DNA from: Streptomyces bikiniensis
GTDB taxonomy: Bacteria > Actinomycetota > Actinomycetes > Streptomycetales > Streptomycetaceae
Direction: 5' to 3'
Assembly (NCBI GenBank): GCA_000716465.1
Contig: JNWL01000002.1
Location: 310,001 to 374,000 of the forward strand
DNA length: 64,000 nucleotides
Shown here in pieces: positions 54,511-63,355 of this stretch (position 1 is the stretch's first letter; each line of letters begins with the position of its first letter). A program made the translations under genes and the position numbers. The notes under the pieces were generated by a model. That model worked only from the letters and a program-made list of their open reading frames with translations, was not told the DNA's origin and made no database searches.

Positions 54511-55248
54511 TCAGGGCGCGACCCCGGTGAACGTGTGCGTGATGCCCGTCTGCCAGCCCGGCTGCGGAAGCGCCCGCACGTGCGTGAAGCCCGCGCGGCG
54601 CAGCCGGGCGGCGAAGGCGGGTGCCGTGTCGAAGTCGAGGACGCTGTGCCACAGGTGCCGGTAGAGCGCCCCGTCCCCGTGGCGGCGGCCCCACGGCAGG
54701 ACGACCGCGCCCATCACCGCCGACCACGCCGCCCGGTCGACGGCCCTGCCGCCGAGGGCGTACTCGTGGACGACCAGGCGCCCGCCCGGCCGCAGGACCT
54801 CCCGGACCCGGGCGAGGACCCCGTCGGGATCCGCGACGTTGCGGAACAGGTACGCGGCGAAGACCGCGTCGTACGGGCCGCGCACCCCCGCCTCCGCCAT
54901 GCCCTCCACGGACGCGTGCACGAAGGAGACCCCCGGCGGCCACGGCTTGTCCCGCGCCCGGCCGAGCATCCCGGCGGACGCGTCGACCCCGGTGACGGAC
55001 GCCCGGGGCGCGGCCCGGAGCAGCGCCCGCGTCGACGCCCCCGTACCGCAGCCGAGATCGAGCACCGACCACCCCCGGCCGCCGTCGGGCAGGGCCAGGC
55101 GGCGGGCGGAGCGCAGCAGGTGCCGGTGGTAGCCGGGGCTCGCCGAGGTCATCCGGTCGTAGGTCCGCGAGGCGCGGTCGAAGGCGTGGGCGAGGTCGGC
55201 GTCGCGCAGCAAGGTCATGAACCGCTCCTCCGTCATGGGCTCCCGCAC
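54511..55248 (-). CDS. crtT: class I SAM methyltransferase, probable carotenoid CrtT
   Basis: Methyltransferase of 245 residues. The SAM-binding motif I is VLDLGCGTGASTRALL, motif II has GVDASAGMLGRA, and the post-motif is RPGGRLVVHEY, as in the UbiE-like class. It is divergent from crtE at 151 bp and embedded in the carotenoid locus; streptomycete isorenieratene clusters contain such a methyltransferase (CrtT), so this is the likely homologue, although its substrate is not proven. GTG 55248 and ATG 55236 are both possible starts. Confidence 0.78.
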   Translation of the reverse strand: MREPMTEERFMTLLRDADLAHAFDRASRTYDRMTSASPGYHRHLLRSARRLALPDGGRGWSVLDLGCGTGASTRALLRAAPRASVTGVDASAGMLGRARDKPWPPGVSFVHASVEGMAEAGVRGPYDAVFAAYLFRNVADPDGVLARVREVLRPGGRLVVHEYALGGRAVDRAAWSAVMGAVVLPWGRRHGDGALYRHLWHSVLDFDTAPAFAARLRRAGFTHVRALPQPGWQTGITHTFTGVAP

Positions 55249-55297
55249 CGGGTCCCGCCCGAAGTGTCACCCGGCGCGGGGCGGGCGGGGGCGATGA

Positions 55298-55315
55298 TTG
55301 GGCCGGGCGGCCCAA
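55298..55315. promoter_or_regulatory. candidate operator in the crtT-crtE divergent region
   Basis: TTGGGCC and GGCCCAA form a perfect inverted repeat around GGGC, in the 151-bp gap between the divergent carotenoid genes. Confidence 0.5.
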
Positions 55316-55399
55316 GAAACGATGCATCCGATGTCCCCGGCGGTACTGAATGACCCGTGAGGACGAAGAGATGCCGCCCGGCGAGCGAGGGGTGAACCG

Positions 55400-56575
55400 A
55401 TGCGCGTGCCCGATCCACCGCAGGTAGACGAGGGGGTGCCGGCCGCCGTCGAGGAGCACCTCGCCGCCGTTCTCCGGCAGCGGGTGGCCGACGCGGCGGA
55501 CGCCGACCCGGACTTCGCCTCCGACATCGCCGACCGGGTCGCCGCCTTCGCCCTGGGCGGCGGGCGGCGGCTGCGCGCCGAGTTCCTGTGGTGGGCGATG
55601 CGCGGCAGCGGCGGCGGGGCGCGCGAGACACCGGCGGCCCTGGGGGTCGCGGTGGCCCTCGAACTCGTCCAGACGTGCGCCCTGATCCACGACGACGTGA
55701 TGGACGGCTCGCCCCTGCGCAGGGGCCGCCCCGCCGTGCACGTGCAGCTCGACGCGCGGTTCGGCACGGGGGAGCGCGCACTGCCCTGCGGCACGTTCGG
55801 CGGCGCCGCCGCCGTCCTCGCCGGAGACCTGGCCCTCGCCTGGGCCGACGACGCCTTCGCCGAGTCCGTCGCCGGGCTGCCGTCGGCGCCCCGGGCCGCC
55901 GGGGTCTGGCGGGTGATGCGCACGGAGATGGTCGCGGGCCAGTACCTCGACCTGCGCGCCCAGGCCACGGGCGACGGCTCGACCGACCGGGCGGCGCGCA
56001 CGGCCGTCCTCAAGACGGCCCTCTACTCGATGGGGCACCCCCTGGCCCTGGGCGCCACGCTGGCCGGGGCGCCCGAGGGCACGGTCCGCGCGCTCCGCGA
56101 GGCCGGGCGGTCCGCCGGGCTCGCCTTCCAGCTCCACGACGACGTACGGGGCGCCTTCGGCGACCCGGCGGCCACCGGGAAGCCGGTCGGCGAGGACATC
56201 CGGGAGGGCAAGGCCACGTACCTCCTGGCCGTCGCGCGGGAGCGGTGCGCCGAGCTGGGGGACCGGGCGGGGCTCCGGCTCCTGGGGCGGATCACCGGCG
56301 GAGCCCGTACGTCGGAGGAGGACGTGGACCGCGTCCTCGACCTGCTCGTCTCCTGCGGGGCCCGCGACCGGGTCGCCCGGCGGGTCGAGGAGCTGTGCGC
56401 CCGGGGCGCGGGGACGGTGGCGCGCGCCGGGCTCGCCCGGGAGGCGGCGGACCGGATCGGGGCGCTCTTCGGGGCGGCCTGCGGACTGGAACCGGGACGC
56501 GGCACCGCGCCGCCCGAACCACCCGCACCACTCGTACCGCCCACCCTGCCCGTCCTGATCGGGGAGGCCCGATGA
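55400..56575 (+). CDS. crtE: geranylgeranyl diphosphate synthase
   Basis: Trans-prenyltransferase of 391 residues that makes GGPP, the C20 precursor of carotenoids. The first Asp-rich motif is [15 protein letters not shown], the second [16 protein letters not shown], with GKATYLL after it, as usual for the family. A Pro-rich C-terminal tail is unusual. ATG 55400 follows GAGGGG. It is the first gene of the plus-strand crt operon and overlaps crtI by ATGA. The DDVRGAFGD form is typical of actinobacterial CrtE. Confidence 0.94.
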   Translation: MRVPDPPQVDEGVPAAVEEHLAAVLRQRVADAADADPDFASDIADRVAAFALGGGRRLRAEFLWWAMRGSGGGARETPAALGVAVALELVQTCALIHDDVMDGSPLRRGRPAVHVQLDARFGTGERALPCGTFGGAAAVLAGDLALAWADDAFAESVAGLPSAPRAAGVWRVMRTEMVAGQYLDLRAQATGDGSTDRAARTAVLKTALYSMGHPLALGATLAGAPEGTVRALREAGRSAGLAFQLHDDVRGAFGDPAATGKPVGEDIREGKATYLLAVARERCAELGDRAGLRLLGRITGGARTSEEDVDRVLDLLVSCGARDRVARRVEELCARGAGTVARAGLAREAADRIGALFGAACGLEPGRGTAPPEPPAPLVPPTLPVLIGEAR

Positions 56576-58128
56576 GGACGATCAAGGGACCGACGGACCA
56601 CGTCGTCGTGGTGGGCGCGGGACTCTCCGGGCTCGCCGCCGCCCTCCACCTCCTCGGCGCCGGACGCCGGGTGACCGTCGTCGAGCGCGACCCGCTCCCG
56701 GGCGGCCGCGCCGGCCGCCTCGACCTCGGCGGCTACCGGACGGACACCGGACCGACCGTCCTCACCATGCCCGACCTCCTCGACGAGGCGTTCCGGGCGG
56801 TCGGGGACTCCCTGCGCGAACGGGTCGACCTCGTCCCCCTCCACCCCGCCTACCGGGGCCTGTTCGCCGACGGCACCCGCATCGACGTGCACACCGACGC
56901 CGACGCCATGGAGGCGGAGGTGGCCGCCTTCGCCGGCCCCCGCGAGGCCGCGGGATACCGCCGGCTGCGCCGCTGGCTGGAGGAGCTGTACGCGCTCCAG
57001 AAGCGCCGCTTCATCGACGCCAACTTCGACTCGCCCCTCCAGCTCCTCCACCCCGACCTCGCCCGGCTCGCCGCCGTCGGCGGCTTCGGCCGGCTCGACC
57101 GGGCCGTGGGCCGCTTCCTGTCGGACGAGCGGCTGCGGCGCGTCTTCTCCTTCCAGGCCCTGTACGCGGGCGTGGCGCCCTCCCGGGCCCTGGCCGCCTA
57201 CGCCGTGATCGCCTACATGGACACGGTCGCCGGGGTGTACTTCCCGCGCGGCGGCATGCACGCCGTACCGGCCGCCATGGCGGACGCGGTGGTGCGGGCC
57301 GGCGGCACCGTCCGGTACGACGAGCCGGTCACCGCGCTCGAACGCCGGGGCGAGCGCGTCACCGCCGTCCTCACCGAACACGGACGGATCCCCTGCGACG
57401 CGGTCGTCCTCACGCCGGACCTGCCCGTCACCCACGGCCTCCTCGGCCGCGCGCCCCGCCGCCCCGTCGGGCTGCGGTACTCCCCGAGCGCGGTCGTGAT
57501 CCACGCGGGAACGGACCGCACCTGGCCCGAACTCGCCCACCACACGATCTCCTTCGGGAAGGAGTGGGAGGGCACCTTCCGCGAACTGATCGACCGGGGG
57601 CGCCTGATGAGCGACCCCTCGCTGCTCGTCACCCGCCCCACGGCCACCGATCCGACCCTGGCCCCGCCCGGCCGCCACCTGCACTACGTCCTCGCCCCCT
57701 GCCCGAACACCCGCGTCGGACCGGACGCCGCCCACTGGGGCGAACTCGGCCCGCGCTACCGCGACGCGCTCGTCCGCGAGCTCGAACGCCGGGGCCTGGA
57801 GGGGTTCGGCGACGCGATCGAGGAGGAGAGCCTGGTGACCCCCGCGGACTGGACGGCACAGGGGCACGCCGCCGGCACCCCCTTCTCCGCCGCCCACACC
57901 TTCGCCCAGACCGGCCCCTTCCGGCCCCGGAACCTGGTGCGGGGCACGGCCAACGCCGTTCTCGCCGGCTGCGGCACCACCCCCGGCGTCGGCGTCCCCA
58001 CCGTGCTCCTCTCCGGGAAGCTCGCGGCGGCCCGGATCACCGGCGGCCCCGCCCGCCCCGGCCGTCGCCCCGCCCCACCGGCGGCGGACCGGAGCCGGGT
58101 GCCCGGAGCGAGCGGGGCCGCGCGATGA
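56572..58128 (+). CDS. crtI: phytoene desaturase
   Basis: FAD-dependent desaturase of 518 residues converting phytoene to lycopene in four steps. The dinucleotide-binding motif is [16 protein letters not shown], then [20 protein letters not shown], and the C-terminal signature [18 protein letters not shown] is diagnostic for bacterial CrtI. The start overlaps the crtE stop and the stop overlaps the crtB start (ATGA at both ends), so the operon is translationally coupled. Likely membrane-associated. Confidence 0.96.
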   Translation: MRTIKGPTDHVVVVGAGLSGLAAALHLLGAGRRVTVVERDPLPGGRAGRLDLGGYRTDTGPTVLTMPDLLDEAFRAVGDSLRERVDLVPLHPAYRGLFADGTRIDVHTDADAMEAEVAAFAGPREAAGYRRLRRWLEELYALQKRRFIDANFDSPLQLLHPDLARLAAVGGFGRLDRAVGRFLSDERLRRVFSFQALYAGVAPSRALAAYAVIAYMDTVAGVYFPRGGMHAVPAAMADAVVRAGGTVRYDEPVTALERRGERVTAVLTEHGRIPCDAVVLTPDLPVTHGLLGRAPRRPVGLRYSPSAVVIHAGTDRTWPELAHHTISFGKEWEGTFRELIDRGRLMSDPSLLVTRPTATDPTLAPPGRHLHYVLAPCPNTRVGPDAAHWGELGPRYRDALVRELERRGLEGFGDAIEEESLVTPADWTAQGHAAGTPFSAAHTFAQTGPFRPRNLVRGTANAVLAGCGTTPGVGVPTVLLSGKLAAARITGGPARPGRRPAPPAADRSRVPGASGAAR

Positions 58129-59231
58129 CGGCCCGCGAACTGGACGCGGCCGGCATCACCGACCCGCGCCTGCGGGCCGCGTACACCGTCTGCCGGCGCC
58201 TCAACGCCCGCCACGGCAGGACGTACTTCCTCGCCACCCGCCTCCTGCCCGTCGACCGGCGCGCGGCCGTCCACGCCCTCTACGGCTTCGCCCGGCACGC
58301 CGACGACATCGTCGACGACCTGGGCACCGACGCCACCACGGAGGAGCGCGCCGCCGCCCTGGACGTCCTGGAGAGCCAGTGGCGGCACGCCGTCCAGGGC
58401 GGGGAGGTCCGCGAACCGGTGGTCATGGCGGCGGCCGACGCCCGCGCCCGCCACCACATCCCCGAGCGGCACTTCACCGACTTCCTGACGTCGATGCGCA
58501 GCGACCTGACGGTCGAGCGGTACCCGACGTACGCCGACCTCCACGCCTACATGCACGGCTCGGCGGCCGTCATCGGGCTCCAGATGGTCCCCGTCCTCGG
58601 CACCGTCGTCCCCCGCGCGGAGGCCGAGCCGTACGCGGCGGCCCTCGGCCGGGCCTTCCAGCTCACCAACTTCCTCCGGGACGTGGGCGAGGACCTCGAC
58701 CGGGGGCGGGTCTACCTGCCCCTGGACCTCCTCGCCGCGTACGGGGTCGACCCCGACCTGCTGATGTGGAGCAGGATGACCGGCTGCCGGGACGCCCGGA
58801 TCACCGACGCGCTGCGGGCCGCCGCCGCCCTGACCCGGGGCGTCTACCGCGAGGCGGAACCCGGCATCGCCCGGCTCTCCCCCGTCTCGGCGCCCTGCGT
58901 CCGCACCGCCTTCGTGCTGTACCGCGACATCCTGACGGCCATCGAGCGCGACGGGTACGCGGCGGTGCACCGCCGGGCGGTCGTCGGCCGCCGCCGCCGG
59001 GCGGCCGTGGCGGGGCGCGGGCTGGTGGCCGCCCTCGCCGCCCGCACCCTGCCGGGCGGGTCCCGCACCGTCCCCGCCGTGCCGACCCCGTCGCGCACGG
59101 ACTCCGCCACGACGTGGGCGAGGAGCGGGGCCGAACTCGACCGGACCGCACGCACGACGGAGACGACGCGTACCGCGGAACCGACGCGCACCACGGGCAC
59201 GACGGAGACTCCAGGGGGCGGCGAGCGGTGA
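58125..59231 (+). CDS. crtB: phytoene synthase
   Basis: Head-to-head prenyltransferase of 368 residues joining two GGPP to phytoene. It has [14 protein letters not shown] (first Asp-rich region), the conserved [12 protein letters not shown], and [23 protein letters not shown] (second Asp-rich signature). After about residue 310 comes a ~55-residue Thr/Arg/Pro-rich tail not found in typical CrtB; codon bias stays normal. It is coupled to crtI (ATGA) and to the Rieske gene (GTGA). Confidence 0.95.
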   Translation: MTARELDAAGITDPRLRAAYTVCRRLNARHGRTYFLATRLLPVDRRAAVHALYGFARHADDIVDDLGTDATTEERAAALDVLESQWRHAVQGGEVREPVVMAAADARARHHIPERHFTDFLTSMRSDLTVERYPTYADLHAYMHGSAAVIGLQMVPVLGTVVPRAEAEPYAAALGRAFQLTNFLRDVGEDLDRGRVYLPLDLLAAYGVDPDLLMWSRMTGCRDARITDALRAAAALTRGVYREAEPGIARLSPVSAPCVRTAFVLYRDILTAIERDGYAAVHRRAVVGRRRRAAVAGRGLVAALAARTLPGGSRTVPAVPTPSRTDSATTWARSGAELDRTARTTETTRTAEPTRTTGTTETPGGGER

Positions 59232-60223
59232 GTGCGATGCGGAGGCCCGAGATCCCGCTGCGGCTGCGCCGGAACGCCGTCGCCTGGGAGCGGCAGCGGC
59301 CGACCTGGCGGGACGCCAAACCGGCCCTGATCGCCGAGGCCCTGGACCGCGCCCGGGCCCGCCCCTCGGGCAACTGGTTCGTCGTCGGCGCCAGCCGCGA
59401 CCTCCGCGACGACCGGCCGCTCGGGCGGACCGTGGCGGGCACCGAGCTGGTCCTGTGGCGCGACGCGGACGGGACGCCCCACGCGGGCCCGGGCGCCTGC
59501 CCGCACCTGGGCGCGCCGCTCAAGGACAGCGTCGTGCGGTGCGGGACGCTGATCTGCCACTGGCACGGACTCCCCCTGGACGGCGGCCCCTTCGCGGGCT
59601 GGGCGCCGTGGCCCGTGCACGACGACGGACTGCTGCTCTGGGTCAGGCTGGACCGGGTGGGCGGCGAGACCCCGACGGAGCGGCCCTTCGTGCCCGGGCG
59701 TCCCGCGGCGGACGGAGCGGTCGGCGCCGTCTACACGGGCGTGGGGACGTGCGAGCCGGAGGACGTCGTCGCCAACCGGCTCGACCCCTGGCACGGCGCC
59801 TGGCTCCACCCGTACTCCTTCGTCGACCTGGAGGTGCTGCGGACCCCGACGGAGGAGGACGACGCGCTGGAGGTGGAGGTGTCGTTCAAGGTGGCCGGAC
59901 GGGTCGTGGTGCCCGTCCGGGCCGTGTTCACCGCGCCGGACCCGAGGACGGTCGTCATGCGGATCACGGCGGGCGAGGGGACGGGCTCGGTGGTCGAGAC
60001 GCACGCCACCCCCCTCACCCCGGCGGGCGCCCGGCGCCCCCGCACCGCCGTCGTGGAGGCCGTCGTCGCCGGCTCGGACCGGCGGGGGTTCGCCCTGGCC
60101 CGGCTTGCGGCCCCGCTCCTCCGCCCGGCGATGCGGGCGGCGGCGGGCCGCCTGTGGCGCGACGACCTGGCGTACGCGGAACGGCGCTGGTCGCTGCGGG
60201 CGCGGGGGCTGTTCCCGGGCTGA
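59228..60223 (+). CDS. Rieske non-heme iron oxygenase of the crt operon (DUF5914 type)
   Basis: Oxygenase of 331 residues. The Rieske [2Fe-2S] site is CPHLGAPL ... CHWHGL (two Cys, two His). The mononuclear iron site is carried by [13 protein letters not shown] (Asp and two His spaced as in the family). Similar DUF5914 proteins follow crtB in actinomycete carotenoid loci; hydroxylation or ring modification of the carotenoid is inferred. It begins at GTG 59228, overlapping crtB, with an in-frame ATG at 59237 as alternative. Its electron donor is not in the window. Confidence 0.82.
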   Translation: MSAMRRPEIPLRLRRNAVAWERQRPTWRDAKPALIAEALDRARARPSGNWFVVGASRDLRDDRPLGRTVAGTELVLWRDADGTPHAGPGACPHLGAPLKDSVVRCGTLICHWHGLPLDGGPFAGWAPWPVHDDGLLLWVRLDRVGGETPTERPFVPGRPAADGAVGAVYTGVGTCEPEDVVANRLDPWHGAWLHPYSFVDLEVLRTPTEEDDALEVEVSFKVAGRVVVPVRAVFTAPDPRTVVMRITAGEGTGSVVETHATPLTPAGARRPRTAVVEAVVAGSDRRGFALARLAAPLLRPAMRAAAGRLWRDDLAYAERRWSLRARGLFPG

Positions 60224-60267
60224 CGGCGGGGGCGCTCCCGGGTCTACGGGGGCGCCGTTCCCGATGA

Positions 60268-60328
60268 GGGCCGCTCCCGGGCCGACGGGGGTGTCCTTCC
60301 GGACGGGGGCCGCTCCCGGGCCGACGGG
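60268..60328. repeat. 39-bp-spaced direct repeats between convergent crt genes
   Basis: GGGCCGCTCCCGGGCCGACG occurs at 60268 and again at 60307 within the 164-bp gap between the Rieske gene (+) and crtU (-). Surrounding CGCCGTTCC blocks suggest decayed tandem units. It may serve as the transcription end region. Confidence 0.7.
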
Positions 60329-60387
60329 CGCGCCGTTCCAGGGCCGGCGTACGGCCGTGGTCCGGCGCCCCCGTCACCATGCCCCGT

Positions 60388-61989
60388 TCAGTACTCCCCG
60401 TACGCCCGCGCCATCGCCCTCAGCACCGCCGACCGCCCCCGCCGCGGCACCGTCCACAGCGTCTGCCCCCGCAGGCCCCAGCGCCGCAGATGCGCGTCGG
60501 CGGCCAGGAAGCCCGTCGTGGCGGCCCGCTCCATCAGGGCCACCGGGAGATCGGTGCGGACCAGGTCACCGGCGACGGTGACGGTGGGGTCCGGGGTGTC
60601 GACGGCGGGCCGGTCCGCGTGGCTCCCGACGGCGAAGAGCGGGCAGTCCTGCCGCCATTCGTCGCGCCGGTCGACGATCCGCGCGGCCGCCGTCTCCGGG
60701 TACACGCGGTGCAGCCGCTCGACCAGCTCCCGCGCGACCGGTTCCGGACCCGCCGCCGCGTCCGCCGCGTAGGCGTGGAGCTCGACCACGGAGCCGCCGG
60801 TCTTCCCGGCCCAGCGGGCGGCCTCGCCCTCCCACCGGTCGAGGACGCTGATGTTGTCCAGCGGGCCGTGGCCTCCGGTCCCGAGGAAGCCGGGCCGGCC
60901 CGGGGCGACGGGACGGTCCAGCCAGAGCCGGGTCACCAGGAACGGCGGGGCCGTGCGCAGGGCGGCGACCCGGGTGCGCCAGGCCTCGTCGCACAGCGTG
61001 GGCGAGGCCGCCGCGACGGATCGGAGCCCGGCGGTGTCGAGCGCCAGGACGAGCGCGTCGAACCGCTCCGTACCGCTCGGGCCGTGCACCAGGTGGCCCC
61101 CGCCCGACGCGCTCTCGACCCCGGCGACGGGGGCGCCGGCGCGGATGTCGACGCCGTGGCCCTCCAGATAGCGGGCCAGGGGCTCCCAGAGGGCCTGCGG
61201 ATAGGGCTCGTCGGGCACGTCGAAGAGCAGCCCCTCGGAGGAGCCCAGGAAGTAGATGTGGAACATCAGGGCGAGTTCGGCCGCCGACAGCTCCCCGGGG
61301 TCGGCGAAGAAGCTGCGGGAGAAGACCTCGAAGGCGAGGTGCCGGGCCTTCTCCGGGAAGCGGATCCGGTCGAGCAGTTCCCGGGCGCTCATGCCGTCGT
61401 ACCGGTCGTGGACGCCGGGCAGGCGCACGTCCAGGAGCGGCAGCGCCGCCCGGGGGTTCATCCGGGCCAGGTCCCGCACGCCGAAGCTGGGGCTGAGCGC
61501 GGCGAAGCCCAGGGCGCTCCACGGCGGTGTACGGGGGACGCGCGCGAAACTGTCGTACAGGCCCGAGCCGTGCAGCAGGGGGTAGTCGGGCAGCGGCCGC
61601 AGCCGCTCCAGGCCCGGATCGACCCGCCTCAGCAGCCCGCGCAGGTTGTAGTACTGCCGGAAGAAGGCGTGGAAGCCGCGGCTCATCGTCGCGGCCGAGC
61701 CGTCCGCCAGCTCCACGGGCCAGCCGGCGAGCCGCCCGCCGAGCGACGCCTCGCGCTCGTACAGGGTGACGCGTACCCCGCGCTCCGCGAGGAGGGTCGC
61801 GGCGGCGATGCCCGCGATCCCGCCCCCGACGACGGCGCAGCGCGGCCCGTCCCGGTCCGCCCGGTCCCGCCCGGGGTGCGCGGGCAGGACGACCGCCCGG
61901 CGGTCGCGGCCGCGGCGCGGGGCCGGGGCCCGCTCGGAGGCCCGTCCCGGGAAGCTCCTTGGTACGGGGGGAAGTTCAGAGCCGTTCAT
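60388..61989 (-). CDS. crtU: carotene desaturase/methyltransferase
   Basis: FAD-dependent enzyme of 533 residues that converts beta-ionone rings to aromatic rings (phi-ends) of isorenieratene. After a Pro/Arg-rich head (~60 residues) the FAD motif CAVVGGGIAGIAAATLLAER appears, then GGRLAGW, SRGFHAFFRQYYNLR and a C-terminal VAGDLVRTDLPVALMERA. These are the marks of the CrtU group. ATG 61989 has GGAGG upstream and overlaps the crtY stop by 14 bp. The CrtU-CrtY pair marks this pathway as isorenieratene-like. Confidence 0.9.
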   Translation of the reverse strand: MNGSELPPVPRSFPGRASERAPAPRRGRDRRAVVLPAHPGRDRADRDGPRCAVVGGGIAGIAAATLLAERGVRVTLYEREASLGGRLAGWPVELADGSAATMSRGFHAFFRQYYNLRGLLRRVDPGLERLRPLPDYPLLHGSGLYDSFARVPRTPPWSALGFAALSPSFGVRDLARMNPRAALPLLDVRLPGVHDRYDGMSARELLDRIRFPEKARHLAFEVFSRSFFADPGELSAAELALMFHIYFLGSSEGLLFDVPDEPYPQALWEPLARYLEGHGVDIRAGAPVAGVESASGGGHLVHGPSGTERFDALVLALDTAGLRSVAAASPTLCDEAWRTRVAALRTAPPFLVTRLWLDRPVAPGRPGFLGTGGHGPLDNISVLDRWEGEAARWAGKTGGSVVELHAYAADAAAGPEPVARELVERLHRVYPETAAARIVDRRDEWRQDCPLFAVGSHADRPAVDTPDPTVTVAGDLVRTDLPVALMERAATTGFLAADAHLRRWGLRGQTLWTVPRRGRSAVLRAMARAYGEY

Positions 61990-63190
61990 CGGGGGCCTCC
62001 AGGTGCGGTCCCGGGCGGGCGCGCCGGGGGAGTAGGGGGACTTCGGCCGCCGTGCGGAGCATGGCGGGGACGGGCGTGCGCAGCCCGATGGAGAACTCCT
62101 CGGCCGGGCCGGTGGCACCGTCCAGGAAGCGGAGCAGCCGCTCGCAGGGGACGCGGGCGAAGAGGCCGGCGAAGAAGGCCGGGCCGTCGATCCGGCCCGT
62201 GTCGAGGCCCCGCAGCAGGACGGAGTCCATGGCCAGCGCCCGGGAGGAGTACGCGGGCGGGGGCACCGGGCGCCGGCCCCGGTGCACGGCGTCCGCGACG
62301 GCCCGGGCCTGCCGCTGGATCGCCGCGAAGGCGTATCCGGTGGAGGGCCGGACGGCCCCGCCCGCCGCCCCGATCCGGAAGACGTGCCGCCCGGCCCTGC
62401 GGGGGTGGCGCCCGTCGCTCATCGGGATGACGCCCTGCTCGGTGCCGAGCACCCGGAAGGGCCCGAGCCGCAGCACGTCCCGGGTGTACCGGTCCAGGGC
62501 CCGGTCGTAGGCGGCGGTCGTCAGCGGGGCCCGGTCGAACTCGGTGTACTCGACGAGGGCCTCGTACGGGCTGACCGGGAGGACGTACCCGAAGGAGAGG
62601 CCGTGCGCGGGCTGGGGCGTGCGGAAGTCCATCAGCTCGACGGCGTCCGGCGCGAACACCGGCCGCCCGGTCCGTACGAACCAGCCCCGGAAGTGCTGGA
62701 GCAGCACGGTCCGGGCGGGCGGCGCGACGGCGGGCGGCCGGGAGTCGAAGACCCAGCGGGCCGGGAGCCGCGAGACGGTCCCCCCGGCCGTGCGGCAGAC
62801 CACGACGGCGCCGTCCGGCCCGTCGGCGACCTCCTCCACGACGGCCTCGACCCGGCGCAGCGCGGAGAGCCGCGGCCGCAGGCCCCGCTCGAAGTCCCCG
62901 GAGCGCAGCATCTTGTACCGCAGGCCGCCCAGGGACCGCACGGGGCCGGACCCGTCGGGCCCCCGCACCCGCAGCCCGCCCCAGCTCGCGGTCAGGAGGG
63001 AGTCGTACGCGCCCGGCCCGGCCTCCCAGAAGCACCAGGTCCGCTCCGGGGGCCGCAACGGCCCCGGCGGAGCCTCCACGAGGGTGACGCGGGGGACGGG
63101 GACGCCGTCCGGGGGCGAGAGCAGCCGCCACGCGAGGGACAGCCCGGCCGCGCCGCCCCCGACGACGACCACCTCGGCGCCGGTGTCCAT
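61976..63190 (-). CDS. crtY: lycopene beta-cyclase
   Basis: Flavoprotein of 404 residues cyclising lycopene to beta-carotene. N-terminal VVVVGGGAAGLSLAWRLL binds the dinucleotide. Cyclase motifs are RTWCFWE, FRGWFVRTG, MDFRTPQ, GTEQGVIPMSDG and PSTGYAFAAI. ATG 63190 lies after GGGAGGTGA at a rather long distance. It overlaps crtU, so the two are probably cotranscribed from a promoter near the inverted repeat at 63225-63253. Confidence 0.95.
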   Translation of the reverse strand: MDTGAEVVVVGGGAAGLSLAWRLLSPPDGVPVPRVTLVEAPPGPLRPPERTWCFWEAGPGAYDSLLTASWGGLRVRGPDGSGPVRSLGGLRYKMLRSGDFERGLRPRLSALRRVEAVVEEVADGPDGAVVVCRTAGGTVSRLPARWVFDSRPPAVAPPARTVLLQHFRGWFVRTGRPVFAPDAVELMDFRTPQPAHGLSFGYVLPVSPYEALVEYTEFDRAPLTTAAYDRALDRYTRDVLRLGPFRVLGTEQGVIPMSDGRHPRRAGRHVFRIGAAGGAVRPSTGYAFAAIQRQARAVADAVHRGRRPVPPPAYSSRALAMDSVLLRGLDTGRIDGPAFFAGLFARVPCERLLRFLDGATGPAEEFSIGLRTPVPAMLRTAAEVPLLPRRARPGPHLEAPDERL

Positions 63191-63224
63191 GGACGCCCGT
63201 CACCTCCCTCACCTCGCCTCGGAA

Positions 63225-63253
63225 GCGTTCCCGGTGGATGTACCCGGGAACGC
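63225..63253. promoter_or_regulatory. candidate operator upstream of crtY
   Basis: GCGTTCCCGG and CCGGGAACGC form a perfect 10-bp inverted repeat with a 9-bp spacer, 35 bp upstream of the crtY start. Confidence 0.5.
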
Positions 63254-63273
63254 GGGGCGACGCGCGGCCCCGT

Positions 63274-63309
63274 GCTGCATTCGGCCCATCCGGGGGCCGC
63301 GGATGCAGC
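63274..63309 (-). terminator. hairpin downstream of the CbiX-like gene
   Basis: GCTGCAT (63274-63280) pairs with ATGCAGC (63303-63309), with further GGCCC/GGGCC pairing inside. It lies 47 bp beyond the stop of the CbiX-like gene on the minus strand. Confidence 0.5.
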
Positions 63310-63355
63310 GGATACGGGGGAGTGCGGGGAGTACGGGGGAGGGGTGCCGGGAGGG

